Shown in pieces: positions 8,482 through 16,159 of a stretch of 64,000 nucleotides of DNA (positions are counted from its first letter, which is position 1; each line of letters begins with the position of its first letter). The position numbers and the translations under genes were made by a program. The stretch comes from Variovorax guangxiensis (GTDB lineage: Bacteria > Pseudomonadota > Gammaproteobacteria > Burkholderiales > Burkholderiaceae_C). Where the stretch lies: NCBI RefSeq assembly GCF_003952165.1, contig NZ_RXFT01000019.1:62001-126000 (forward strand), given 5' to 3'. Under the pieces are notes generated by a model. That model made no database searches. It was given only the letters and a program-made list of their open reading frames with translations, and was not told the DNA's origin.

Positions 8482-9651
8482 TCATTGCTCGGGCGGAGCC
8501 AGCAAGGCCGCGTCGTCGATCACGCCGAAGCGCTCCCACTTTCCGTTGCGCACAATGCTCAACGGGAAACTCTTCTTCACCTCATGCAGCCTATTGAAGC
8601 TGATGCGCCCGATGGCGGTCATCACGTCGAGGGTTTCCAGCGCGGCGCGAATCTTGTCAGGGTCGTCCGACTTTGCTTTGCGGATCGCCGCCGCCAGCGC
8701 GATCACAGCCGCGTGCGTGGAGGTCGAGGCGGCCTCCGCCTTGCTATTGGTGGTCTTCTCGTAGGCCTTGAGGAAGTCGGTGATCTCGGGCAACTGTGAG
8801 CCCCAGTCAATCACATTGGTAATCACGGTGCCTTCGGCAGCTTGACCCGCGATGTCGATGTACTGCTGCGAACTCAGCGACTCCGCACCCACCACATCGG
8901 CAGTGACGCCGGCGCTGCGCAACTGCGCGACGAGCGGGCCGGCCGTAAAGTAGAAGCCGGTCGCATAGATCACGTCAGGGTTGTCGGCCTTGATACTGGC
9001 AATCAGCGGCCCGAATTGGCGGTCGCTCGGCGCATACTCGTATTCTTTGAGAAGCTGCACGCCGAATTTCGGCGCAGCCTCCTTGAAGCCGGCTGCCAGC
9101 GTCTTGCCGAAGTCGGTCTTGATGGTCAGCAGCACCGCGCGCTTCTTGCGCAGTACGTCCCCCAAAAGCTTGGCCGCAGCCCGCCCCTGGACCTCGCCCA
9201 CGCTGGTCACGCGAAACATGTAATTGCCGGTGCGCGTAATCTCGGGCGCGAACGCGATGGCCGCGATGTAAGGAATCTTTGCCCGCTGGAACACCGGCGC
9301 AGCTGCGCGAGAGGGACCCGAGAAGCCCGCAGACACGACTGCGCGCACTCCATCGCCAATCATGCGGTTGGCAATGGGCACAGCTTGCTCTGGCTTGCCT
9401 TGATCGTCGTAGGCCACCAGCTCAAGCTTCTTGCCGTTGACACCACCGGCACCATTGATTTGTTCAACAGCGAGCTTGGCAGCCGCCAAGCCGGCATTGC
9501 CGTCGGCTGCGGCGGGACCGGTAAGACCGGCCTGAAAGCCAATCTTCGTAGTTGCACCCTGCGCTAGCGCCCCACCCGCGAAGCCCATGAGACCTGCGGC
9601 ACAGAGGAGAACAGAGGCGATTTGCCGAAAGGAGGACAGGTTGCTGCGCAT
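8482..9651 (-). CDS. Periplasmic solute-binding protein of Liv/HAAT ABC transporter
   Basis: 389 residues. The N-terminus MRSNLSSFRQIASVLLCAAG then GFAGGALA|Q is a classical Sec signal peptide, cleaved near residue 30. The mature protein starts TTKIGFQAGLTGPAAADGNAGLAAAKLAVEQINGAGG, the standard type I periplasmic-binding fold of leucine/aromatic-acid binding proteins (Peripla_BP_6; shown here split by a signal boundary). It should capture the substrate for LivHMGF. The gene starts 2 bases after the secreted RidA gene. Ligand specificity cannot be read, but the neighbours point to an aromatic acid or its fragment. Confidence 0.9.
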   Translation of the reverse strand: MRSNLSSFRQIASVLLCAAGLMGFAGGALAQGATTKIGFQAGLTGPAAADGNAGLAAAKLAVEQINGAGGVNGKKLELVAYDDQGKPEQAVPIANRMIGDGVRAVVSAGFSGPSRAAAPVFQRAKIPYIAAIAFAPEITRTGNYMFRVTSVGEVQGRAAAKLLGDVLRKKRAVLLTIKTDFGKTLAAGFKEAAPKFGVQLLKEYEYAPSDRQFGPLIASIKADNPDVIYATGFYFTAGPLVAQLRSAGVTADVVGAESLSSQQYIDIAGQAAEGTVITNVIDWGSQLPEITDFLKAYEKTTNSKAEAASTSTHAAVIALAAAIRKAKSDDPDKIRAALETLDVMTAIGRISFNRLHEVKKSFPLSIVRNGKWERFGVIDDAALLAPPEQ

Positions 9652-9653
9652 GA

Positions 9654-10301
9654 TTACTTGGTCTCCGTGGCAGATGCAGACGGCGCCACCGACACCAGGG
9701 TCGCGCCAGGCTTGAGTTCGACAAAGGTCTCTACTTCAACGGCCACGCCGAAGGGGCCAGCCACGATGCCCTCGGTGGTACGTGCGTGGCGCCCTGCGTC
9801 GCCGAAAACGGCCACGTAGAGTGCAGAGCATGCGTCTGTCACCTTGGTTTGGTCGGTGAAATCGGCCTGCGAATAGACCTTGCCGCGCACATAGACGATG
9901 CGTTTGACCTGTTCAAGGTCACCGAGCATCAGCTTCAGGCGCGCGATCTGCCGAACGCACGCCAGCTTGGCGGCCACCATTGCATCAGCCACGCTCACTT
10001 GGTCGGGCACGCGGCCCTTCACGAACTGACCGTCGGGGCGTTGCGGTGCGGCGCTTGACAGGTACAGCATGTCGCCCACCTTCACGGCGTCGAGGTAGTT
10101 ACCGAAGGCTGGCTTCAGCACCGGCAACTTACCGTCGGCAAAACCCAGAGCGAGCAGCTCGGTTTTCAAGCGCGACTCGATGGAGCCAGGGGATGGCTGC
10201 GGCTGAAGTACCGGCGGAGATTGTGCAAAGGCCGATGCCGCCGAGACCGCCAGAAGCAGTACGGCGGTCAGCGAGCGGATCGGCTGGAGGCGATGAAACA
10301 T
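9654..10301 (-). CDS. Secreted RidA-family protein with signal peptide
   Basis: 215 residues. The first ~26 (MFHRLQPIRSLTAVLLLAVS then AASAFA|Q) form a Sec signal peptide, unusual for RidA proteins, which normally act in the cytosol on reactive enamines. The mature part has the Rid fold of the longer cd02199-like branch: VGDMLYLSSAAPQRPDGQF, VKRIVYVRGKV, and HARTTEGIVAGPFGVAVEVE, with Arg174 at the catalytic Arg position. It lies between the monooxygenase and the binding-protein gene (2-base gap), so its product probably shares the periplasm with the transport receptor. Its function there, whether enamine or imine hydrolysis or ligand binding, is unknown. Confidence 0.8.
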   Translation of the reverse strand: MFHRLQPIRSLTAVLLLAVSAASAFAQSPPVLQPQPSPGSIESRLKTELLALGFADGKLPVLKPAFGNYLDAVKVGDMLYLSSAAPQRPDGQFVKGRVPDQVSVADAMVAAKLACVRQIARLKLMLGDLEQVKRIVYVRGKVYSQADFTDQTKVTDACSALYVAVFGDAGRHARTTEGIVAGPFGVAVEVETFVELKPGATLVSVAPSASATETK

Positions 10302-10363
10302 GGCTGACTTTCCGAGGATTGGGAAAAGGGTGGAAGAAAGAGGGATGTGATCGGCGCTGGAGC

Positions 10364-11620
10364 TCAGTCCAACAGCACGCTGTACGACGGCCGAGCATTC
10401 AAACTCTCGACGGCGAAGCCGGCCAGCCGCTTGAAGGCATCAGCCCGCTCTTGCAGCTCCGCAGCACTCAGCACGTCGTGGATGTGATCGAAGCCGCCGG
10501 GCGCGCGCTCCTCGACAATCTCCATCACCATTTCTGGCCCGAGGGTGCGGTTCGACAGCGCGATGTCGCGCATCGGCGGCAGGCGTTCGGCCTCGTAGCG
10601 CCGCAATCCCTCCCGTGGATCACTGCGCGTAGCCGCGAGATGGTGAGCCAGGACACGCCCATCGACCACAGCCTGCGAGCCCGCCTGTGAGCCTACGGGG
10701 TGCATCGGATGCGCAGCATCACCCAGCAGCGTGACGCGTCCGAAGGTCCATTGCGGCACGGGATCGCGGTCAACCTTCGGGAATTCGAAGACTTCAGCGC
10801 CAGCGCGCATCAGAGCAGGCACATCTAGCCAGTCGAAATTCCAGGCGTCGAAGGCGCCGGAGAACTTGGTCCTGTCGACTTTGCGATTCCACTCCTCGCG
10901 CGGCGGACCGTCACCGCTCTCGCCAAGTTCAGCGATCCAGTTCAACACCACCTGGCCATCGTCTTGGCGCAGCATGGGGTAGCACACGAGCTTCTGGTTG
11001 CGGTGCCCTGCGATGATCATCGTACTGCCGCCGAGAAAAGGCGCAGCCGTGACGGCGCTGCGCCACATGAGCTGGCCCCCGTAGCGCAGTGCTTGGTCAG
11101 GATAGAAGTGCCGACGCACCACCGAGTGGATTCCGTCAGCAGCCACCAAAAGATCGCCCCGCACAGGCGGTAGCGCCGCACCGGTGCTGCTGTCGACGAA
11201 ATACGCCGTAACGCCGGTCTCATCCTGGTCGAACGACGCCAGCCGATGGCCCGTGTGAATGCGGTCAGCACCGAGCCGTGCGCGCGCCGCCTCCAACAGG
11301 ATCACCTGCAGCGTACCGCGATTGATCGCGTACTGGGGCCAGTGGTAGCCGGCCTGCCTACCACGCGGCTCGCTCCAGATGCGCTGGCCGCGCTTGCTGT
11401 AGAAGGCCAGTTCCTCAATGGCCACTGCCTGACGGTCCAGCGCCTGCGCCAAGCCCAGCTCGGTGAGTTCACGCACAGCGTTGGGCTGCAAGTGAATGCC
11501 CAGGCCCAAGGCCGCGATCTGCGGCGCCGCCTCGAACACCCGTGTCCCGATGCCCGCAGCATGCAGGCTTAGCGCTGCGGCCATGCCTCCGATACCACCT
11601 CCGACGACGATGACTTCCAT
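10364..11620 (-). CDS. FAD-dependent aromatic monooxygenase (PhzS / salicylate-hydroxylase-like)
   Basis: 418 residues of the class A flavoprotein hydroxylase family. Visible are the GxGxxG FAD motif at the very N-terminus (VVGGGIGGMAAAL), the DG motif (VAADGIHSVVRRHF) and the GD motif (VTLLGDAAHPMHPVGSQAGS). Overall layout resembles PhzS and other single-component NAD(P)H-dependent hydroxylases that add one OH to, or oxidatively decarboxylate, aromatic acids. It is the first gene of the array, directly behind the promoter. Its product would be the diol opened by the VOC dioxygenase. The substrate is not assignable. Confidence 0.88.
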   Translation of the reverse strand: MEVIVVGGGIGGMAAALSLHAAGIGTRVFEAAPQIAALGLGIHLQPNAVRELTELGLAQALDRQAVAIEELAFYSKRGQRIWSEPRGRQAGYHWPQYAINRGTLQVILLEAARARLGADRIHTGHRLASFDQDETGVTAYFVDSSTGAALPPVRGDLLVAADGIHSVVRRHFYPDQALRYGGQLMWRSAVTAAPFLGGSTMIIAGHRNQKLVCYPMLRQDDGQVVLNWIAELGESGDGPPREEWNRKVDRTKFSGAFDAWNFDWLDVPALMRAGAEVFEFPKVDRDPVPQWTFGRVTLLGDAAHPMHPVGSQAGSQAVVDGRVLAHHLAATRSDPREGLRRYEAERLPPMRDIALSNRTLGPEMVMEIVEERAPGGFDHIHDVLSAAELQERADAFKRLAGFAVESLNARPSYSVLLD

Positions 11621-11671
11621 TCATCCGCTCCAGTTGACCAATGAGAAAAAAGATTGCGTTGATGGAAGCGA

Positions 11672-11699
11672 ATCCTAGGAATCTGGTGATTTATGACAA
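11672..11699 (-). promoter_or_regulatory. Sigma-70-type promoter of the catabolic array
   Basis: On the minus strand TTGTCA (-35) and TAGGAT (-10) are separated by 16 bases and lie about 50 bases upstream of the monooxygenase ATG. It is the only well-formed promoter in the 294-bp divergent region on that strand. The palindrome at 11728-11741 lies just upstream of the -35, the usual position of a LysR recognition site. Confidence 0.6.
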
Positions 11700-11727
11700 T
11701 TGAAAATTGACCCACCTCCATTAACCA

Positions 11728-11741
11728 TTTGGTAAACCAAA
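11728..11741. promoter_or_regulatory. Candidate regulator operator 1 (TTTGGT-AA-ACCAAA)
   Basis: Perfect 6-bp inverted arms around two bases. It shares the core TTTGGTAAAC with a second palindrome 131 bases to the right. It is about 30 bases upstream of the -35 of the catabolic promoter, so activation by the divergent LysR protein is the obvious model; that is inference. Confidence 0.5.
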
Positions 11742-11858
11742 GCGAGGGATTACCCCAGTGCACCAACTTGGCCTGCCGTGTGCTTACTCGAAGGCAAACC
11801 AACACTCGTTGCTGCAACACGATGCCTTGAATTGGGGCTGAGATGCGCGCAGACCCAA

Positions 11859-11873
11859 CTGTTTGGTAAACAG
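11859..11873. promoter_or_regulatory. Candidate regulator operator 2 (CTGTTT-GGT-AAACAG)
   Basis: Inverted arms of 6 bp around GGT, again containing TTTGGTAAAC. It lies 41 bases upstream of the LysR ATG at 11915, so it could serve autoregulation of that gene. Confidence 0.45.
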
Positions 11874-11914
11874 GGCGGCACCACTTCGGTGCATGCCAGC
11901 ACCAAAGGAAGCTC

Positions 11915-12862
11915 ATGGCAAGACTCGATTGGTACATCCGCGCTGGACTCAAGCCTCGGCATTTCCAGCTGCTGGTAGCCTTGGACGACTATCGCCAGAT
12001 AGGCAAGGTGGCAGCACTTTTGAACGTGACGACTCCCGCCGTCTCGAAGACGCTGACCGAACTGGAAGAGGGGCTGGGCATGAAGCTCTTCGAGCGCAGC
12101 GTACGTGGGGTCACGCCCACTGCGTTCGGCGAATGCATGATCCGCGGTGCAAAGATGATGATGCGCGGCCTGGCCGAGGTCGGCGATGAACTGCACGCAC
12201 TGTCACATGGCGTCACCGGCAAGATCCGTATCGGCGTGCTGCCGTCATCGGCTATCTCGCTGCTGCCGGCGAGCCTACTGAAGCTTAAAAAGCTATCGCC
12301 GGCCACACCAGCAATCGTGCGCGAAGCGACTATGGATGTACTTTTGCACGAGATGCGTTCTGGCTCCATCGAGCTCATTCTTGGCACCCTGCCGGTGCGC
12401 AAGGCCGATACCGATGTAGACGAGGAGGTGTTGTTTGAGGACCAGACCACGGTGGTGGTGCGCTCGGGCCACCCGCTCACGGCCCACGAAAGCCTCGAAT
12501 GGATCGACTTGTCCCCCTATCCATGGGTACTGCCGCCCGAGGGCTCGCTGCTGCGCGAACCGCTCTCGCAATGGTTCAGAGACAGCGGTCTTCCGGAGCC
12601 GCCCAATGTGATCGAAACGCTCTCGCTGTCATTCATCCGCAGCTACTTGGCTCATAGCGATGCGATTGCGACCATGCCGGCGTCGACCTCCAAAGAGCTG
12701 GCGAAATCGCGTTTCGTCGAGGTGCTTCCTCTTCCATTGCCTTCGTTAGTGCGACCAGTTGGGCTGCTATGGAGCATGGGCCGCCCGCTGTCGCCGAGCG
12801 CACGCCTCTTTCGAGACTGTCTGCGCAAAGTGATTGCACAGCAGAGTGAGGGAACAGTCTAG
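11915..12862 (+). CDS. LysR-family transcriptional regulator (GbpR/PcaQ-like subgroup), probable regulator of the catabolic array
   Basis: 315 residues. The N-terminal winged HTH spans residues ~12-72 (LKPRHFQLLVALDDYRQIGK, then AALLNVTTPAVSKTLTELEEGLG); the extra residues before the HTH and the sequence LFERSVRGVTPTAFG are typical of the GbpR/PcaQ branch. The effector-binding domain follows from GKIRIGVLPSSA. AAGGAAG lies before the ATG. It is divergent from the monooxygenase gene, with two related palindromes between them, the classical layout of a LysR activator and its target operon. The inducer is probably the pathway substrate or an early intermediate. Confidence 0.88.
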   Translation: MARLDWYIRAGLKPRHFQLLVALDDYRQIGKVAALLNVTTPAVSKTLTELEEGLGMKLFERSVRGVTPTAFGECMIRGAKMMMRGLAEVGDELHALSHGVTGKIRIGVLPSSAISLLPASLLKLKKLSPATPAIVREATMDVLLHEMRSGSIELILGTLPVRKADTDVDEEVLFEDQTTVVVRSGHPLTAHESLEWIDLSPYPWVLPPEGSLLREPLSQWFRDSGLPEPPNVIETLSLSFIRSYLAHSDAIATMPASTSKELAKSRFVEVLPLPLPSLVRPVGLLWSMGRPLSPSARLFRDCLRKVIAQQSEGTV

Positions 12863-13155
12863 GACCTTGGCTCCCAACTCTGGGCACAACAGTTGAGAGC
12901 GGCTCACTCGATCGCGTTGCCATACCCAAGAGGCTGACGGACGATTCGTGAGGACTCCCAAGAGCGTCAACGCATCTGCCTCCTCGACGACGCTCACGAA
13001 GCCGCGAACCAACGCGCGTCGAGAAGCAACACAGGCAAGAAGCACACGCTCAAGCCTCGTTGAGTCGATCATGGCTATGAATATCGACATCGAGTCAACT
13101 CAGGAGACCTAAGCACTCACGCCACTATTTCTCGAACTGCCTATACGGGAATGAG

Positions 13156-14163
13156 TCAAAGTTTTGCTTTTTCCTCTTCATCAACTTCGGAAAGGACGCT
13201 TGGCTCACAGGCGTCACTTCGCAGTTTTCTGCTCTGGGAGCGCAGCCCAGATCCAGGGGGTAAAGCCCACTCAAAGAGATCGAGTTTCTCCACCGCCATC
13301 TCGACGAATGCGGAGACAGCTTTCGGGAGCTGTTGACGACTCGCGTAGATGATGCTGAGTCCTCGACCAGTCCGCCTGTACTGCGGCAGGACAGGAACCA
13401 AGTTGCCCTGCGCTACGTCTGCCAGTGTCAGAACATGAGGTAACGCTGCGATCCCGAGCCCTGCGCATGCCGCCGAGCGCAGTACATCTTGGGAGTTGCT
13501 CACAAAGCGCCCACTTACTTTGGCATCAAGTTCAAAACCATCAATCCGCCGCAAGCGCCAAGTGGTGCAATTGTTGGAGTCCTGCTGCGAAATCATGCAT
13601 TCGTGCTCCATCAACTCCTCCGGCGTAGCGGGGGTGCCACGGGCCGCGAGGTAAGCCGGGCTCGCGAGCAATTGACCGTAGCTGTTAAAGACTTTGCGCA
13701 CGACGTGACTCGAATCCGCTATAGGTCCACCGCGGAAAGCAACGTCGATGCGTTCAGAAATCAGGTCCGCGCGGAAATCGCTGAGGACAAACTCGAGTCT
13801 TACTAATGGATGCGAGTCCAGGAAGGCACTGATCCATTCCATTCGGAAAAACTTGAAGAAGTCGTCCGGCGCCGCAACACGCACCAAGCCACTCGGCTCT
13901 TGACTGTCCGTAACCTGCTGCTGCGTAGCGCCCATCAAGTCCTCTACTGCCGGACTACAGCGCTCCCGAAAAATCTGACCCGCATTCGTCAATGTGAGCT
14001 TTCGGGTGGACCTCTGCATTAAGCGAGCGCCGAGATGCATTTCCAGTCGCTGAATACGTTTGCTGATAGTAGCGGGAGGCATGCGCAATCGTCGCGCAGC
14101 TTCGGAGAAACTGCCACAGCGTGCTACTTCCACAAACATCGCCACATCATTGAGGTCAAGCAC
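13156..14163 (-). CDS. LysR-family transcriptional regulator (CrgA/AaeR-like subgroup)
   Basis: 335 residues. HTH at ~1-60 (LNDVAMFVEVARCGSFSEAA, then RRLRMPPATISKRIQRLEMH), LysR substrate-binding domain from ~88, including the motif SERIDVAFRGGPI. A charged tail of about 30 residues after VEKLDLFEW exceeds the usual ~300-residue length. There is no obvious target operon next to it: to its left is the first LysR gene (convergent), to its right 800 bases without an intact gene. A nested palindrome about 130 bases upstream (14292-14319) may be its operator. Confidence 0.88.
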   Translation of the reverse strand: MLDLNDVAMFVEVARCGSFSEAARRLRMPPATISKRIQRLEMHLGARLMQRSTRKLTLTNAGQIFRERCSPAVEDLMGATQQQVTDSQEPSGLVRVAAPDDFFKFFRMEWISAFLDSHPLVRLEFVLSDFRADLISERIDVAFRGGPIADSSHVVRKVFNSYGQLLASPAYLAARGTPATPEELMEHECMISQQDSNNCTTWRLRRIDGFELDAKVSGRFVSNSQDVLRSAACAGLGIAALPHVLTLADVAQGNLVPVLPQYRRTGRGLSIIYASRQQLPKAVSAFVEMAVEKLDLFEWALPPGSGLRSQSRKLRSDACEPSVLSEVDEEEKAKL

Positions 14164-14291
14164 AGGAGTCTTCCGTCATTAGAGGGCACCATTCAATGGC
14201 GGTGCCCGTGATGCCGACACTTCGCCCGCCGCCTCAGTCAGCGTGAATCTAGATTCACGAGAATTCCCTAGCCAGGCCCGCCGCCACGAAG

Positions 14292-14319
14292 TAAACCAAA
14301 GTATTAAATACTCGGTTTA
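14292..14319. promoter_or_regulatory. Nested inverted repeat upstream of LysR gene
   Basis: Outer arms TAAACC (14292-14297) and GGTTTA (14314-14319) enclose an inner palindrome AGTATTAAATACT (14300-14312). The AT-rich centre could also overlap a promoter. It lies 129 bases upstream of the LysR start at 14163. The outer TAAACC resembles part of the TTTGGTAAACC motif at 11728. Confidence 0.45.
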
Positions 14320-14469
14320 TAGGCTATTTACGGCCAGCTGACCAAGTCCATTTGTTAACAATGGGTTCTGCGGTTGCAGCACAGGAGCATGCCGCCAGCC
14401 GCCTCCCTTGAACGGAGTGTTCATGCGTCTGAGGACGCGAATCCTGAAGAAAGAAGCTGGACACCTATG

Positions 14470-14692
14470 CCCCATCCGTCGACGCGCGCATAGCGCCGAA
14501 CTCAAGACTAAGGTGATGACTCATGCCAGCAGGCAGACGCAAGCATGGCGGCAATGGCATCGGGGAGAGGCGGGCGTCTCGATGGCGGAAGTTCTTATGT
14601 CGAGTGGAAGAGCGCATCCTCGGACAGAGGCAGCGACTGGCTTAGCGTGGAATGTCGCCACCGTCCTCAACGGCAGCGCCGCATTTGGGTAA
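14470..14692 (+). pseudogene. Possible degraded IS66-type OrfA (transposase accessory) remnant
   Basis: Within a short frame, RRRAHSAELKTKV followed after an insertion-like stretch by GEAGVSMAEVLMSSG resembles the N-terminal HTH of IS66 OrfA proteins (K/R-R-R-x-H-S-x-E-L/F-K-x-K-V ... PGVSVAAVALAHG). The rest does not align, no OrfB or transposase follows, and no terminal repeats are visible. The match rests on my memory of the family pattern. Confidence 0.35.
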
Positions 14693-14965
14693 TGGAATAC
14701 ATCCCAACATTGGAAGCGCTCGCGCGTCATCTCAGCGACTGGCAGATTGCGCGAAGACGTCATCCGGATTGAGCGTACCGGCTTCCTAACCGCTCAGGAG
14801 TGCGTCGAGACGCGCGGATGAACCGCTTCGGCGACATCAACCCCTGATGCGAAAGGACAGGGGGATTGCCTCGAAAACCGCACAGGTGAAATGCCGGCAT
14901 TCTTATTGTCCGACCACCGTCGATCCACGACACTTTCTGCTTACAGTCCTTGAACAAGAAAGTCG

Positions 14966-15640
14966 ATGTTTTCTTTGCGGCTCGGCATACATAGGTGGGC
15001 GACGATCGATCGCCGCTTGATCGAAGCCGTATTAGTGGAATCGGCCTGGCATCCCGACTTCATATGGCAATTGGTCGATGAACCACCGTTCGATGCGTTG
15101 CTGATCGTGCGACCGACAAGCCAAGAACAGGACAGCTCGGTTGGTCTTGATCACGACTTCGGGACGATGGCGATTGTCTGTACAAGCGGCAAGTTTCATA
15201 CATTGGAAATGCCGTTGAATCCAGTCCAGCTCAGACGCTCTTTGATCGAGCTACAGCCGGAGCCAAGACTAGGATTTGAGACATGTAGATGTCGGACGGC
15301 CTCATCAGAAGAATGTGACGCAACGCGTCTGATGCTCAAATGTTGGCCGCCTACCTCGCTTCTGGACAATGATCCGGACAGGGTTCAATTGGCAGTGCTG
15401 CTCTTGGAGCAAAGGATCAGTTTTACTGAGTTGATTGAGCGTAGCGGCCAATCCCCCACTCAGTGTGCATTGTTTGTGAGTGTGCTGGATCAAGTCGGTC
15501 TGCTCGAGAGATATTCAGATATCCCTTCTATCCCGCAGCCAGCAGTGCCGCGGTTACCCGTCAAGCCACGGTTCGGCAGGTCGCTGACTCAGATGATTTT
15601 CGTTCTGTCCCGAAAGTGGGGAAGATCTCCTTTGTTGTGA
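14966..15640 (+). CDS. Hypothetical protein with winged-helix-like C-terminal half
   Basis: 224 residues, not recognised. The N-terminal half (MFSLRLGIHRWATIDRRLIE; FIWQLVDEPPFDALLIV; TMAIVCTSGKFHTLEMPLNP) alternates hydrophobic strands and could be a receiver-like or roadblock-like fold, without a phosphoacceptor Asp pattern. Residues ~140-180 (LAVLLLEQRISFTELIERSG then QSPTQCALFVSVLDQVGLLE) look like a winged helix. The tail is basic (KPRFGRSLTQMIFVLSRKWG). It stands alone between a degraded region and the chemoreceptor. An adaptor or regulatory role is a guess. Confidence 0.55.
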   Translation: MFSLRLGIHRWATIDRRLIEAVLVESAWHPDFIWQLVDEPPFDALLIVRPTSQEQDSSVGLDHDFGTMAIVCTSGKFHTLEMPLNPVQLRRSLIELQPEPRLGFETCRCRTASSEECDATRLMLKCWPPTSLLDNDPDRVQLAVLLLEQRISFTELIERSGQSPTQCALFVSVLDQVGLLERYSDIPSIPQPAVPRLPVKPRFGRSLTQMIFVLSRKWGRSPLL

Positions 15641-16159
15641 ACGCCACTTCTCGAAACAAGCGAACGTCAAGCAATAGGTGTCTTCGTTGAACGCCACGGG
15701 ATGAGAAGAGGGTGCGGCAGGCGTTGTTGGTGGGACCATCCCGCACGCGGGCGCAATGCAGATCGAGTCGAACTTGCAAAGCAGGGGGCAGCGAGGGCTC
15801 AGTGGACCGAGGAGCCTTCAGTCCCCTCGCATGAAAGCGGACTTGGTCGGTCAACTTAGTTGCGAGTGCAGCCCGGCCGCCGCTCTCTGACCAGGCCCAG
15901 TGCCACGGCCGGACAGGCCTCAAAACCACCGAGTGCCTTGACCAACTGCTTCGAGATGATCCAGGCTCTCAGCTGATCGATCGGTCCGCACCCGGACGCC
16001 GAGCCTATGAGCAAGATACCGATGGAAGCCATTGAGACGGTTCCCAGCGACAGAGAACGGCCCTTCGCTCGCGCCGACTACGGAGTTCACTACCACTGTT
16101 CTGGAAACTGATCCGCCAGAAGAATGGTGGACAAGGCGAAAAAAGGTTGGCGAACACGT
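15641..16159. other. Non-coding stretch, no feature recognised
   Basis: 519 bases between the orphan hypothetical gene and the chemoreceptor stop codon. Only short overlapping open frames on both strands are present, none with family resemblance. No convincing hairpin or repeat was seen. It may hold decayed mobile DNA. Confidence 0.5.

Noticed and set aside
11634..11655. AGTTGACCAATGAGAAAAAAG resembles one transposon-end repeat and might mark the left end (quoted only in part as the match)
   Set aside because: It is a single loose match without the terminal TGACAGCC, without tandem copies, and inside the leader of the monooxygenase transcript.
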